This document shows positions 11,950 through 22,830 of a stretch of DNA of 64,000 nt, one piece after another. The position numbers and the translations under genes were made by a program. The stretch comes from Nageia nagi (Eukaryota; Pinophyta). The DNA is taken from NCBI GenBank assembly GCA_050084985.1, contig JBITNC010000001.1, positions 36,766,001 to 36,830,000 on the forward strand, written 5' to 3'. Positions within the stretch are counted from its first letter, which is position 1, and each line of letters begins with the position of its first letter. A model generated the notes under the pieces. The model was not told where the DNA came from. It did no database searches and was given only the letters and a program-made list of their open reading frames with translations.

Positions 11950-12204
11950 ATGAGGAAGGGTGGGGCCCCCTTTATAGAAATATTAGGGCACACACTTCAA
12001 GATAATTTTGATTTGGGCATTCAGTGGGCATGGGCAGGTAACCAAATATCAATCTGGAATCCAAGGGTGATTCGTAGGGGCCTAATCTTCATAGTTTTCG
12101 ATGAATCCTCAAGAAAAGGACCACTTGCAGTCTTAGTGGAAGATTTCCTACATTCTAAATCTTCCAGAAAGGACCACCTACATTCCTTTTTTCTAGATAA
12201 TTAG
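11950..12204 (+). other. Open frame of 84 codons, probably not a gene
   Basis: It overlaps repeated GGACCAC words and matches no family I know. It is reported only because it is the longest open stretch between the PMD gene and the tandem array. Confidence 0.2.
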
Positions 12205-12299
12205 CTCATCCAAGTATCATAGTTACATCACAAGTGCTTGATCAATGTTATATCTAGGATAATATTGCTTTGAATTTCATGTATGTAGGGCCATGTTAT

Positions 12300-12635
12300 C
12301 AGCTTATCATGCCTCTTGGTGGAGTTTCAGCTCCCATTCAGTAGCTTATCATGCCTCTTGGTGGATTTTTAGCTCCCATTTATTATCTTATAATGCCTCT
12401 TGGTGGAGTTTTAGCTCCCATTTATCAGCTTATCATGCCTCTTGGTGGAGTTTTAGCTCCCATTTATCAGCTTATCATGCCTCTTAGTGGAGTTTCAGCT
12501 CCCATTTATCAACTTATCATGCCTCTTGGTGGAGTTTTAGCTCCCATTTATCAGCTTATCATGCCTCTTTGTAGAGTTTCAGCTCCCATTTATTAGCTTA
12601 TCATGCCTCTTAGTAGAGTTTCAGCTCCCATTTGT
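12300..12635 (+). repeat. 42-bp tandem array, eight units
   Basis: Units begin AGCTTATCATGCCTCTTGG and repeat every 42 bp (12300, 12342, 12384, 12426, 12468, 12510, 12552, 12594). Because 42 is 14 codons, the plus strand reads a repeated 14-residue block, MPLGGVLAPIYQLI, with TAG where Gln is expected in some units. Units differ mainly by transitions. Confidence 0.92.
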
Positions 12636-13091
12636 CTTACGGAGTTCGATTCTTATGCAACTGCAGCATACCTCTTGGTGCGAAGTCTCAGCTTCCATTA
12701 CAGTTGTGTGGAACTTAGCTCTCCCCTATGTATGGTCATGTATGTGGTCATGGTTATCATGTCTAGTCTTGTGATGTGGTTTTGTCGAGTTGTTATTATG
12801 CCTCTTGGTGGAGTTTCAGCTCCCATATATCTTGCAGAGTTCGATTCTTATGCAACTGCAGCATACCTCTTGGTGCAAAGTCTCAGATTCCATTGCAATT
12901 GTGTGGAACTTAGCTCTCCCCTGTGTGTGGTCATGTGTGGTAATATGTGGTCATGTGTGGTCATGTGTGTTGTCATGGTTATCATGTCTTGTCTTGTGAT
13001 GTGGTCTTATCAAGTTATCGTCAGGTCATCATGTGTGGTTAGGTCGTCTGTCAGGTCATCGTCATGTGTGTTGTCAGGTTTGTTGTCATGA
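12603..13091 (+). repeat. 195-bp direct duplication within an open frame
   Basis: The word GAGTTCGATTCTTATGC occurs at 12642 and 12837, a period of 195 bp or 65 codons, and the flanking sequence is duplicated with it. The frame is the same as that of the 42-bp array, so an open frame of 162 codons runs through both copies. After about 12940 the sequence degrades into GT-rich TCATGTGTGG words. A protein product is possible but unproven; minisatellites near the 3' end are common in Tat-like elements. Confidence 0.8.
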
Positions 13092-13379
13092 GTCATCAGT
13101 GTTGTGGCAAGGTTATTAGGCTATCAGATATATCAGGCAATCACCTTCTATGGCATTTGTATATCATAAGAAAGATGCAAAGGGCAAGCATGCCCAAGGT
13201 AATATCAAAGGGAGTTTTCTCAACCTATATCTAGTACTAACAAGCTTTGTCATGATTTTTGCTTGAATTTGGAATGGTTAGTGTTTATCATTGCTTGTCA
13301 AATTTTTTGCTATGATATTGTGTTTTTACTTTGAATGCAAAATCTCAATTCACCTCATGTTTCTTTCGATTTCACATCC

Positions 13380-13392
13380 AAAGTGGGGCATT
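13380..13392 (+). other. Polypurine tract
   Basis: AAAGTGGGGCATT directly before the 3' LTR, the position where plus-strand DNA synthesis is primed. It resembles the CCAAAGAGGGGGAAAA tract of the element at 30716-38751. Confidence 0.75.
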
Positions 13393-14242
13393 TGTTAACA
13401 CATAAAAATGAATTTATGTTTTTAAATCAATAAATTAATGAAAATATGCTTGGTCTAAATATATGTCTTGAATGTCTTAAAGTGATAATATCAATGTTTG
13501 TCTTGAATATGAATTTTATAATGATTATCTTGAATATTGCATGGATTATCTTGAATATTGCATGAATTATCTTGTTTATTGGTGTGTTTATCTTGAATGT
13601 TGTGAATTAGTCTTGTTTATGTAGATGTATGCCAACCCATGGGTTGTATTATCTATTATCTATATAAATAAGGGATCTAATAGTAAGTCCACAATCAAGG
13701 ATACACACAATCCTGCATATGGTCTTGTAGTGGCAACCCCTTAAGGTATCTCTTGGTACCGCCTACAAGGCTATGGTTTGTGTACTTCCTTTTGTGAGCT
13801 ATCCTGACATCTATGATCTATTCTGATATCACACTACTATCTAAGACATCCGTATTGAAGTTCTAGACTTGATTGAGAGGTCAAAAATCATCAAAATAAG
13901 GTTGTTGGCACTCCTTTTTGAACCAATAACACCACCGATGCTCTATTATCTCTGAAACAGACTGCCTACGGTCCCCTTTTTGCATCTTCATAGGTCACTA
14001 CATTTTTGAGGGGCAGTTCATCATTAGTACATCACCAACATCTTCATCTTTCATTGTCAGGTACGTTCTGTGAGGTAAGTATACAAATTACAGTCTTGTT
14101 TGGTACAATTACATTTCTGAATCAGTTATCTTATTCATTGCTATTGAGAATAAATTGCTATCCGTAGCTCAAATACAGATATATTGGGTTTGTAGATATT
14201 TACCTATTTATTTATTTGCACACTCAATTTTATTTGTAAACA
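13393..14242 (+). repeat. 3' LTR (850 bp)
   Basis: Partner of 7012-7861: same length, TGTTAACACATAAAA start and TTTGTAAACA end. Conserved TATA box at 13661-13671. The differences cluster in a CG-rich stretch near 13901-13975. Confidence 0.95.
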
Positions 14243-14247
14243 GATAT
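14243..14247. repeat. Target-site duplication GATAT (right)
   Basis: Exact match to 7007-7011. Confidence 0.93.
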
Positions 14248-15170
14248 TTTAATACAATTTTGATAAGTGCATAAATGTTATAAAGCATTAACCATTTTTT
14301 CATCTAGAAGTAATAATTGATCTAATCTTGTTTGACAAACTACTTTATCTATGATATAATCTTGTAAGGTAATTAGAAGAGAAGGAATTTCTATTTTCAA
14401 AGGTAATAAGATTTTTGCACCATAAATTAAAGAAAATGGGGTTTCCCTTGTAGTATTTTGAATACTAGTTTGATAATCCCATAATGCATGTGGAATTCTT
14501 GTATGCCAATCTTGATGGGAATCATCAATAATTTTTAATAGAATACTATGAATAGTTTTGTTTGTAGCTTCAGCTTGACCATTTCCTTGAGGGTAGTAAG
14601 GGGTTGAGAAACTTAATCAGATATGATATCCTTTACATAAATATTAAACTTCTTTATTTTTGAAGTTTTTCCTATTATCAATGATAACATTTTGTAAAAT
14701 AATTCATAGCAAGTATGATAAACTTATGACCTCTGGAAGAAATAGGGGATATCTAGCTTATTAAATCTAATACCAATTTCAAGAATGTCCATAATTATTG
14801 AATGAGTTGTAATGTATGTGAATTTTGATTAAATAGGTTGGCATGTTATTGACATTTAACACACTCTCTAATATATTCTATATAGTCTCATTCTATAGTG
14901 GGGCAGTAATATCCAATGTGCATCAATCATTTTGTAATTGTAGAGCTACTAAAATATCCTCTACAGATACTTTCATGTGCATATGAAATAATAATTTGTA
15001 AATCATCCCATTCTAAACACCTAAGTAATATCTTATCAAAACCCTTATGGTATAAGATATCTCATATCATGTAGAAATAATTTTTTTTTTATTTTGAATT
15101 CTTTCCTCAATGATTTTGTTAAGTCTTTATGTAATACCCCATCTCTTAAGAATTTGAACAATTATGTATG
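14248..15170 (-). pseudogene. Tat Ty3 integrase, N-terminal and core part
   Basis: The minus strand shows an HHCC-type zinc region (HIGYYCPTIE then YIRECVKC near 14880-14980), followed by the start of the catalytic core (SSRGHKFIILAMNYFTK, where Asp is usual instead of Asn). Many stops and frame breaks. The C-terminal part is displaced to 6780-7006 by the inserted 7.2-kb element. Integrase joins the cDNA ends to the host chromosome; this copy is inactive. Confidence 0.72.
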
Positions 15171-15224
15171 CCACAAATTTTTATCTTCCTTTACAATGTC
15201 TAAGACTACATGTTCAACTTCATT

Positions 15225-15674
15225 TTATTCTATTGAAGATTGAGTAATTTGAACAATTTTAATATATATCATTTTTTGATTAGGATTTGTAGGTATCAAA
15301 GATCTAAAGGAAGCCATAGCATCAGTAAACCTATTAGTTGAACATGGTGCTACATCTAAGTCATATTTCTCAAAATATAGTAAGATATTATTTACTAATT
15401 TCTTATATTTTTGCAATAGAGGTTCCTTACATTGGAAAATTTCTTTGACTTGGTTTACAATTAACAATGAATCACTAATGAATTTTACTTTTATCAATTT
15501 TAAGTTTATGGTAGTTTTAATAGCTAAGATTAGGGCTTCATACTCAACATTATTATTCAAGCAAAGAAAGTTAAGCTTAAATGAATAAGATATAGGAACT
15601 TCTTGAGGTGTAATGAATACAACACTCACACCTCCACCTTGCTCACATCTTGATCCATCAAAGTATATTACCAT
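15225..15674 (-). pseudogene. Second (archaeal-type) RNase H of the Tat lineage
   Basis: An open stretch of 149 codons. It has the RNase H catalytic layout: FDGS near the start, NNVEYEALILA with the Glu, SDSLLIV with the second Asp, and RFTDAMASF with the last Asp. It lies between the ordinary RNase H and integrase. A second RNase H at this place (aRNH) is the known hallmark of Tat-lineage Ty3 elements and fixes the classification. The four acidic residues are present even though the surrounding gene is decayed. Confidence 0.85.
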
Positions 15675-15799
15675 ATCCCAATCTTCTTTAGATTCTATGA
15701 GAATTTCTATTTCATTTAATTGAAATATATGTTCATCTGATAATTCTATGATGAATGGATTAACGTTAGATTATGGTACCTCATTGAGATAATTAGATA

Positions 15800-16140
15800 T
15801 GAATTTTCCTTTAATTGATTTCTAACTTATGAAAATTAAGTTGAATTTAGTTAGATGAATGATCCATTTAGATGTTCTTGCATTTTGATAAGTTTTATTC
15901 ATCAAATATTTCAAAGGATATACTTTAATAATTACATACACGGTATGGTTTAGCATGTAATGTCTTAATTTTTTGGTTGCAAATACTACTACTAGATACA
16001 ACTTCTCCAAATACATGTATTTGATCTCATAACCAACTAAAGTTTGACTAAGGTAATGTATTTCTTGTTCTTTACTATTTCCATTTTTTTGAGCAAGCAT
16101 AGTTCCTAAGGCTATTTTTGTAGTAGATATATATAATAGA
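15800..16140 (-). pseudogene. Tat Ty3 RNase H
   Basis: Open for 92 codons at 16100-15822: a HYLSQTLVGYE-like motif, then the connection-type segment KLYLVVVFATKKLRHYMLNH and a PLKYLM motif. It follows RT in the standard Ty3 order. It would degrade RNA in RNA-DNA hybrids; now broken. Confidence 0.78.
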
Positions 16141-16149
16141 AATGGTTTT

Positions 16150-17000
16150 GTAGGCTTAGGGGGTACTAGAATGGGTGGTGAGAAAAGATAGCATTTTATT
16201 TCATCAAATGCTTCTTGTTGTTAACTTCCCCAATTGAAAGGTAATACCCTTATTCAAAAGTTTGTTGAAAGGTTTACATTTGTCTAACAACTAAGAAATA
16301 AAACAACTTACCCTATATACTTTGTAATTATTTTATATTTGAGGGGGGATACATATTTGTTATTGCTTTTATTTTGTTAGGATCCACTTCAATCCCTCAC
16401 CTAGAAATAATGCAACCTAATAATTTCCCAAATGTTACCCAAAAAACACATTTCCTTGGATTGAATCAAATCTTATGTTCTAGTAATCGATCAAATATTT
16501 TAATAAGCACTTGAGGATGATCTTCCCATGTTTTGGATTTTTCTAATACATCATCTACATAATCTTCTACAATATCATGCATGTAATCATGAAATATGTA
16601 TGTCATGGCTCTTTGGTAAATAGCTCTAGCATTTTTTAATCCAAAAAGCATTACTTTATAATAGAATGTTCTCCAAGGTGTTGTGAATGCAATTTTATGT
16701 TGGTATTTTGGTGTTACTTTAATTTTGTTATATCTTGAGAACCCATCCATGAGTGATAACATTTCATGTCCTATGGTAGAATCAACCAAGCTATCTATGT
16801 TTGGTAAGGGAAAATCATCCTTAGGGCATGCATTATTTAAATCTCTAAAGTCCATGCATATTTAAATCTTTCCCATGGATTTCTTAACTAATACCATATT
16901 AGAAATCTATTTAGAATAATCAATGGGATGAATAAACTTGGCTTTTAAAAGCTTTTGCAACTCTTATTTTACCATTAAGGAAATTGTAGGATGCATTTTT
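16150..17000 (-). pseudogene. Tat Ty3 reverse transcriptase
   Basis: 129 codons open at 16855-16466, starting at MDFRDLNNACPKDDFPLPNID (RT block with the DFRDLN motif). PWRTFYYKVMLFGLKNA and the catalytic box EDYVDDVL follow, with both Asp residues kept. Upstream residues near 16900-17000 (HPIDYSK, NMVLVKK) belong to the same domain but contain stops. The RT copies element RNA into DNA. Sequence is Ty3-like, not Copia-like (the Copia box is normally YVDDML with a different flank). Confidence 0.87.
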
Positions 17001-18560
17001 ATATCTTTTATTTAATAGGTTTTGCACCTTCCTTTATACTAAGGTTATGCACTACTAGATTGGATCAAGTCCAAGCATATCAACTTATGATCATGCAAAT
17101 ATTTTCTATTTTTCTTTAAGTATTGTAATAAACTCTTTCCTTTCATTTTTAGTGAGAGATTTTCCTAATTGAATTATTTTAGTGTTACCTAGTTCATTAC
17201 TCAAATCAACCTCAATGGCTTCTTCAATTAACATATGAGATCCCTCCTCTAATTGGTTGGGTATTGGAATCTAATTATTTTCATTTGCATTATACTCTTT
17301 GTCCTCAACTTCATATTAATTCTCCAAATTAGTATTAATATCCAAATCTATAGTCTATAAAATTGTATTTATAGCTTTGAAATCTTGATTTCAAGTTGTT
17401 CAAGAATTAATGTAAAATATTAAATTTCTTCATCTACCAGAAAGTACAAGGAAGAACTATCTAAAGTTTCTAAGCTTATTATCTAAAACTCATCAAATTC
17501 ATCACTTCCAAATAAATCAAAATTCATTTTAGGCATACAATTATCACATATTTCTTTAATCTCTACCATGTTAATTGATATATCAAAAAATAATCCTCTT
17601 AAGGATAGCATTTTAGACTCAATATAATCTTGATTTATTATCCATTTAGATACTTCAAACAAAGTTTCATATGTTGTAGGCTCTAGTTCTAACTCAGTTA
17701 TCTTAAAATTGGATACTCCTTAATTTTTGCTTTTATAACCTAATCCTATCTTATCACTAGAAAATTGATAATGAATATAAATGGTGTACCTAGGTCCTTG
17801 TTTGTATCATCCTAAACCTTATCCTTTCCATTAAAACTTATCAAAGTATCTTTGGAAAAATGATCTGACATCTGGTGACAAATATTCTAATGAATCATAA
17901 AAGATACCTTCATTAGACTAAGGTAAAGGGAGAATATGTGGTTCTATAGGACCATGATATACAAAAAGTGTTTGATTTGGTAACTTTCCTAGTGGTATTA
18001 ATTTTCCTACCACACTAGGAGACTCTTTAGGTCTTCTTATTTATTGAGCTATAGGAATATTGCAAATGACATCATCAATGACAAATTCTTCTATTCCATA
18101 ATATATTAATTTTATAGTCATAGGATAGATATTAGATAACTTATCCTTCATTTTGTTATCATTATCTGATGCATTCATAGGGTAAGGTGCTTTTAGTGAT
18201 GAAACTTTACTTTCTTCATACAAATTTTATGTTCTTTCTTCCCATGTTTGCTTTTCTATGATTATCATTTTCATTTTTGACAATGGATCCTTATTAATTT
18301 TTGTTATATGAGATATTTTAGAATTTATAAGATCTTTCCCTTTAAATTTTTTTAAAGGAGCTTATATTTAATCAATATCTACTATTGACACTTTTGTAGG
18401 CACTATGGGTAATGTGAAATCATGAGTAGAAGGTAAAATAGTTTCTCTTGAAAGGTGCATATGATTACAATGAGAATATAGAATTTCATCTCCTAGTACA
18501 ATGTACCACCCCATAGTGGATATATTTTAAACAATTATGATACATTGATAGGACACATTG
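17001..18560 (-). pseudogene. Protease-to-RT linker of the Tat element
   Basis: Degenerate coding texture with acidic and Pro-rich pieces. The longest open piece is 60 codons at 18223-18041. Near 18540 the protease end appears as a split form of the conserved MQCV..YHNCLKYIH motif. The domain is otherwise not recognisable. Confidence 0.5.
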
Positions 18561-18581
18561 CATGTCCCTAATCCATGATCT

Positions 18582-19013
18582 TCATAAGAGTAAGTTATAT
18601 TGTGTTATATCACCTTCAATAACTTGTAATAATGTTTGCATTGTTTTAGATCTTATAGTGATGGGCAATGAGATAGATCCCATTGTTGAGCATAAAACAT
18701 CATTGAAAGATATTAATTGTAAAGAGGATGTACATATATGTAAAAAAAGAAGATTTATGTTTTCATAGGCCATTGTAAAAATGATATTTATCATAGAACC
18801 TTTGTCTATTAGTATCCTCTTAAAAGCCCTCCCATCTATTTTGGCTATAATATGTAATATAGGATCTTGACCTTGTAAATTACTTGATTGTCTAACTTCA
18901 TGATCATGAAAAGAAATAGTGGGTTTTTGGCTTGTATTAATATTTCTCACAAAAGACACAAATATTTTAGGATCATTAATATCTAATTTGATTATTTGCA
19001 ATAATTGGTTCAT
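18582..19013 (-). pseudogene. Tat Ty3 aspartic protease
   Basis: 143 codons open. Pattern GRAFKRILIDKGSMINIIF holds the catalytic Asp (D-K-G where D-S/G-G or D-T-G is usual), followed by a GSISLPITI segment and QYNLLL, the typical end before the conserved Leu-Gly-Arg motif. It cleaves the polyprotein. The altered residue next to the catalytic Asp suggests a dead enzyme. Confidence 0.72.
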
Positions 19014-19059
19014 AGCTTCTCTATGATTTTTGGATTGTTGTAATAATTATCTTCACTTG

Positions 19060-20470
19060 TGAATTTCTTAATTGATATTGTAAATATCCTTTAACTAATA
19101 TATTATGAGGTTGAGGTCTAGGTATATTTGGTTGTATAATCCCATAATTTGTTTGATTGTTGGAAATATTGACTTACCTTCCTTGCACCCTTTGGGCTCT
19201 TATAGTTATGCTTACCATAACAACAAAAGTAGAATCATCTTGAAATCATTTATGTGTTACTTGATTTTGGTGTATTTGTGATGCTATGGTATTTGGTTGA
19301 TGTTGAGGAAGTGGGTTTTGATATATTCCTAGATTTTGATTAGGGATAGTCAATGGATTATCTACTTGTAATCTTCCTTGATTAATCAAATCTTGAACCT
19401 TGTGTTGTAATGTTCTACATTTGTATGTAGTATGACACTTTTGATGATGATACTAATAATAATCATTCTAATTTTACCATTTGGTATCTCTTGCATCTAG
19501 TATTTTAGGCTATATTTCAAGTAATATAATCATTTGATGGTCCATTAATTTTTTTAAAATATCATAAAGAGATTCGATCAAAGGGGTAAACTTTCTAGGG
19601 GGTGACCTAGGTTTTCTTTCTTCATTTTTTGGAGAAGGTGTATTTTGTATAAGGCTTGGTTCTCCATATTTAAGATAAGAAACTTTATTAGCAAGCATTG
19701 ATTTTGTTTATTGTTCTACCTAATTTCTATTTCTAATAGAAGGCTCTTTCTTTTTACCCTTTAATTCTCCATCTTAAATTTTGACATTTTCTATTACAAT
19801 AGCTTGAGAAATTGCTTCCTCAAATGTCTTGTGTTTTTGAATCAATAAGATGATAATGATGGGTCTTAGACAACTTTGACTAAATATTTTCACTAGTTCT
19901 TCTTGTGGTAAAGTATAAGGTTTGCTTGTCAAAATCACCCTCCATCTTGAAATGAAGTTTGTAACTATCTCATCCTGAAATTGATGCATTCTTGTGATAT
20001 CAATTATAAAAGTTTTATCCTTAATATTTATCCTAAAGTGATCCAAGAATAAGTTATTCAATTGCATATATGTTGTGATGTTGTGTATAGTTAAGTTATT
20101 GTACTAGTCCATCACTTGTCTAGCAAGTGTCATAGGAAAGATATGTAATATTAGAGCATTAGTGTTGGAAATTACATAAACTTGAATATTTAAATTATCT
20201 TAGATGTTCTTTAGAATCCTCCTTTCCTTTGAAAGATTCAATTTTTGGAATCTCAAATTTGAAATTGATATCTATCTTAGGAACACCAGGGTGTATGGGC
20301 TCATTGCAAATTATTTCATAAGAGACTTTATGTTTACTTTGTTATCATAACATTGTTTCAATGTCTATTAAACTTTCATCAAATTCATTAACTAGTTACA
20401 TAGGAACAATAGGATATTTATTATCCCTATTAATTTCTCTTCATTTATTTGTTGAAAATGATTGGTAGCT
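19060..20470 (-). pseudogene. Tat Ty3 Gag
   Basis: Gag domain at 20067-19774 (97 codons open): FISRWRVILTSKPYTLPQEELVKIF and a TFEEAISQAIVIE segment. An open Lys/Pro-rich piece lies at 19698-19510 and a Gln/Asn/Pro-rich tail down to about 19100. Upstream, in broken frame, FKGKEDSKEHL-like residues (about 20200-20280) match the same position in the related copy near 55100. Multiple stops; inactive. Confidence 0.72.
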
Positions 20471-20660
20471 TCTTTAAGAGGGTGTTTACACCCCAACCCA
20501 AAATACATGTCCTTTAATTATATTTTATTTAATGTGAAACAAGCAATGTTTTAATTAATGGGATCATTATATAACACATGAGATTCATTTTTAATTTTTA
20601 ATTCAATTCTTTAACCAAAATTTAATAAAATTCATTTACTCCTTTTGAGTGTATAAGTAA

Positions 20661-20965
20661 TTAAGTGAGGTTCTTTTACCACTTCTTACCAATCGCATAT
20701 ACCTTTGGAGAGATAGAATGAGATAGATGAGAAGTCATTAGGTGAATGCAAATTTCCTTAAGTGAGGTTCTTTAACTTCTCTTTGATTCACAATCCTTTG
20801 ACCTTTATTCAGAGTGGTAAGGTAGAAAGGAAGAGTTTTAATATGTAATAAATTTTCTTACATTAGGTTACTTAACTCCTCTTCAAATTACCATCCTTCA
20901 ACCTTCTTCTGAAGTAATGAGGCAAACCATTGAATAGTATTAATGTGAAAGAAAAACCATCCACC
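20661..20965. repeat. Three degenerate ~100-bp tandem units
   Basis: TTAAGTGAGGTTCTTTTACC at 20661, TTAAGTGAGGTTCTTTAACT at 20758 and TTAGGTTACTTAACTCCT at 20863 begin similar units spaced 97 and 105 bp. Each continues with an ACCTT..GA-rich segment. Confidence 0.65.
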
Positions 20966-21479
20966 CAGTAAATTAACCAAATTTAATGTGTTTTGAGTTT
21001 ACCTTAACCCTAATTAATTAATTTTATATTTATTCCATTTTTTAAATGAGAGTTTATTCCCCCTTTCAAGTGTGGAAGTGACATAGTGAAAGTTCTTTAC
21101 TGATTTTAGTGATAAAAAGTGAAAAAAAGAAAAAAGAGTTCATTTACTCCCTTCCTATTATACCCATTCTGATCACTTAAGATCACCTTTTGATGCAAAT
21201 GGAGAGCATAAGTGGGTGTAAGATAAAGTATTAAGTGATTTTTTTTATCATTCCCAAAACTCAAAAAGATAAATAATTCATATAATTTATTCAAATAAAG
21301 CAAATGAACAATGTATATTCATTAATCATACATCTACCCCTCCTACATGCAATCTAGGCAAAGAAATCATAAAAAAGGAGCTCTTTTCCATTTTTTCATT
21401 TTTAATGCCTAAATTATGCTTTTAGTATTCACAAAAGTTGAAACTTATACCTTCTATCTTGAGTTGAGGGCATTTTCAC

Positions 21480-21605
21480 ACTTTCACACAAAGTTGCTAG
21501 CATTTTAGTTAAATCGTTGGCATTTTAGTTAAATCATTGGCATTTCAAATAGACCACTAGTGTTCCCTTAAATTGTTGGTGTTCCAATATAAATTGCTGG
21601 CATTC
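21480..21605. repeat. Short repeats with a transition-variable core
   Basis: Six units of about 20 bp with the frame ATTTNATT. They carry the cores GCTAGC, GTTGGC, ATTGGC, ACTAGTG, GTTGGTG and GCTGGC. The cores differ only by transitions, as expected if one CG/CHG-rich word decayed independently in each unit. Confidence 0.55.
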
Positions 21606-22599
21606 TAACCTCAATCATCAATGATCCCATAGATAGAAAACATATATAATAAAGAAAAATAGTAGGAGATTTAGTGATAGTACCACAAATACAAAAGATA
21701 AAAATGAAATAAGAAAAACAAAAAACACCACTTGCACCTCATTTTGATGTAGCCTGCATGTAAGGGCCCTCCTTATAGTACCAAAATATTTACTCAAAAA
21801 ATAACCCTTCAAGCATGTAAAAACAAGAGCTATCTCAACCAACAAAAACTCTTTATTGATCTTTGAATAAACCCCAATCTTTATTACAAGTTGCCTTGGA
21901 AGGAGGGCTTCAGTATAATGTGTAATATGGGCCTCTTGGAGGCTTTCTTTGTTGATGTATTCAAGCTCCAAGTATTTTTTAATTAAACTTACACAAAGAA
22001 TAATTTTTATTGCTTCCTTCTTGCTAACTACTTGGCTTCTCTTTGCTTTAATCAGTTGCTAGTCTTGTGATCCTACACATACATAAATAAATAATGCATC
22101 AAAACATACCTGATCATGCTATAAGATTATAATAAATAAACATGTATATAAGTAAAAATAGTAAACTAAAATGTACTTATCAATCTAGATGTAATTCAAC
22201 AACATAAGGTTGTATTTCATCTTCTAGCTCCTATAATTTTTTTTTCTCCATGGGAGGGGTCTTATTTATAGATTTTCCTAGGTAGCTAAAGTTGTTATTT
22301 TGGAAGGCAGGGCTAAATGTCTCATCTAGCCTTATCATGGATTATATATACACAAGGAAAATGTAGGATCGAGAATGAATTATCCTTGATCCATTAGCTT
22401 ATTTCCTTGGGTGCTTGATTTTTATACTTTTTTCTTTATGTTTTCTATTTGCAATATTGTTAGTAGTTACCCATCGGGTGCTAGTGATTATGTATGATCA
22501 TTGATGTGTCCAATTCTTATATGCCATAAATAGGTAGTATCTTCTTGTCCAAGTAAATAAGAGCCTTTTGATATTTCAATAGGTTATATCTCAACCTAA

Positions 22600-22830
22600 T
22601 GATAAATAATACTTCTTATGATTTCACACTTCCATTTCCCATTTTCATAGTTCCTTTTCCAACTATTTTGACACCATTATTATTTACAAACTTGATTGAT
22701 CCTTCTTCATATTGTTGTAGATTCTCAAAGTTTTGTTTGTCCTGAATCATGTACTTTGTACAACCACTATCAATAATATAGGGTCTTAGCTTGTTCTCAA
22801 CTTTGAGAGCTACTTGAAAAATCAATGATT
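22600..22830 (-). pseudogene. Copia-type protease fragment
   Basis: 69 codons open at 22825-22616. IIDSGCTKYMIQDKQNF is the Copia protease motif (normally DSGCS.HM), followed by IKFVNNNGVKIVGKGTM, also typical. No integrase or RT follows at lower coordinates before 22200, so the element is 3'-truncated. Confidence 0.82.

Larger units (their letters stand above)
7012..14242 (+). mobile_element. Gag-only non-autonomous LTR retrotransposon with antisense PMD gene
   Basis: Complete element of 7231 bp: two 850-bp LTRs with TG..CA ends, 5-bp target duplication, a primer-site-like motif just inside the left LTR and a purine-rich tract just inside the right one. In order it holds a gag relic (+, 7953-9170), a PMD gene on the opposite strand (9552-11860), a 42-bp tandem array and a 195-bp duplication, then the PPT. 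I see no protease, reverse transcriptase, RNase H or integrase, and at 5.5 kb the internal part is not simply a short deletion product: the pol position is filled by other sequence. It therefore needed enzymes in trans. Antisense extra ORFs with PMD are known from the Tat lineage of Ty3 elements; finding one in a gag-only element is less usual. It inserted into the integrase of an older Tat copy. Confidence 0.92.
20480..22560. other. Presumed 5' LTR and leader of the Tat element
   Basis: No gene is supported. The stretch is upstream of gag on the minus strand and carries repeats of the kind seen in LTRs, but no partner LTR or primer site was found, so the boundary is open. The near-palindrome GGGTGTTTACACCC sits at about 20481-20494. 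Confidence 0.35.

Noticed and set aside
12790-12999. Second open frame in the 195-bp duplication
   Set aside because: Overlaps the longer frame in another phase; the repeat leaves several frames open by chance.
9171-14242. Terminal-inverted-repeat (MULE) origin of the PMD gene within the element
   Set aside because: I found no inverted repeats or 9-bp duplication around 9552-11860; the simpler reading is an extra ORF of the retroelement.
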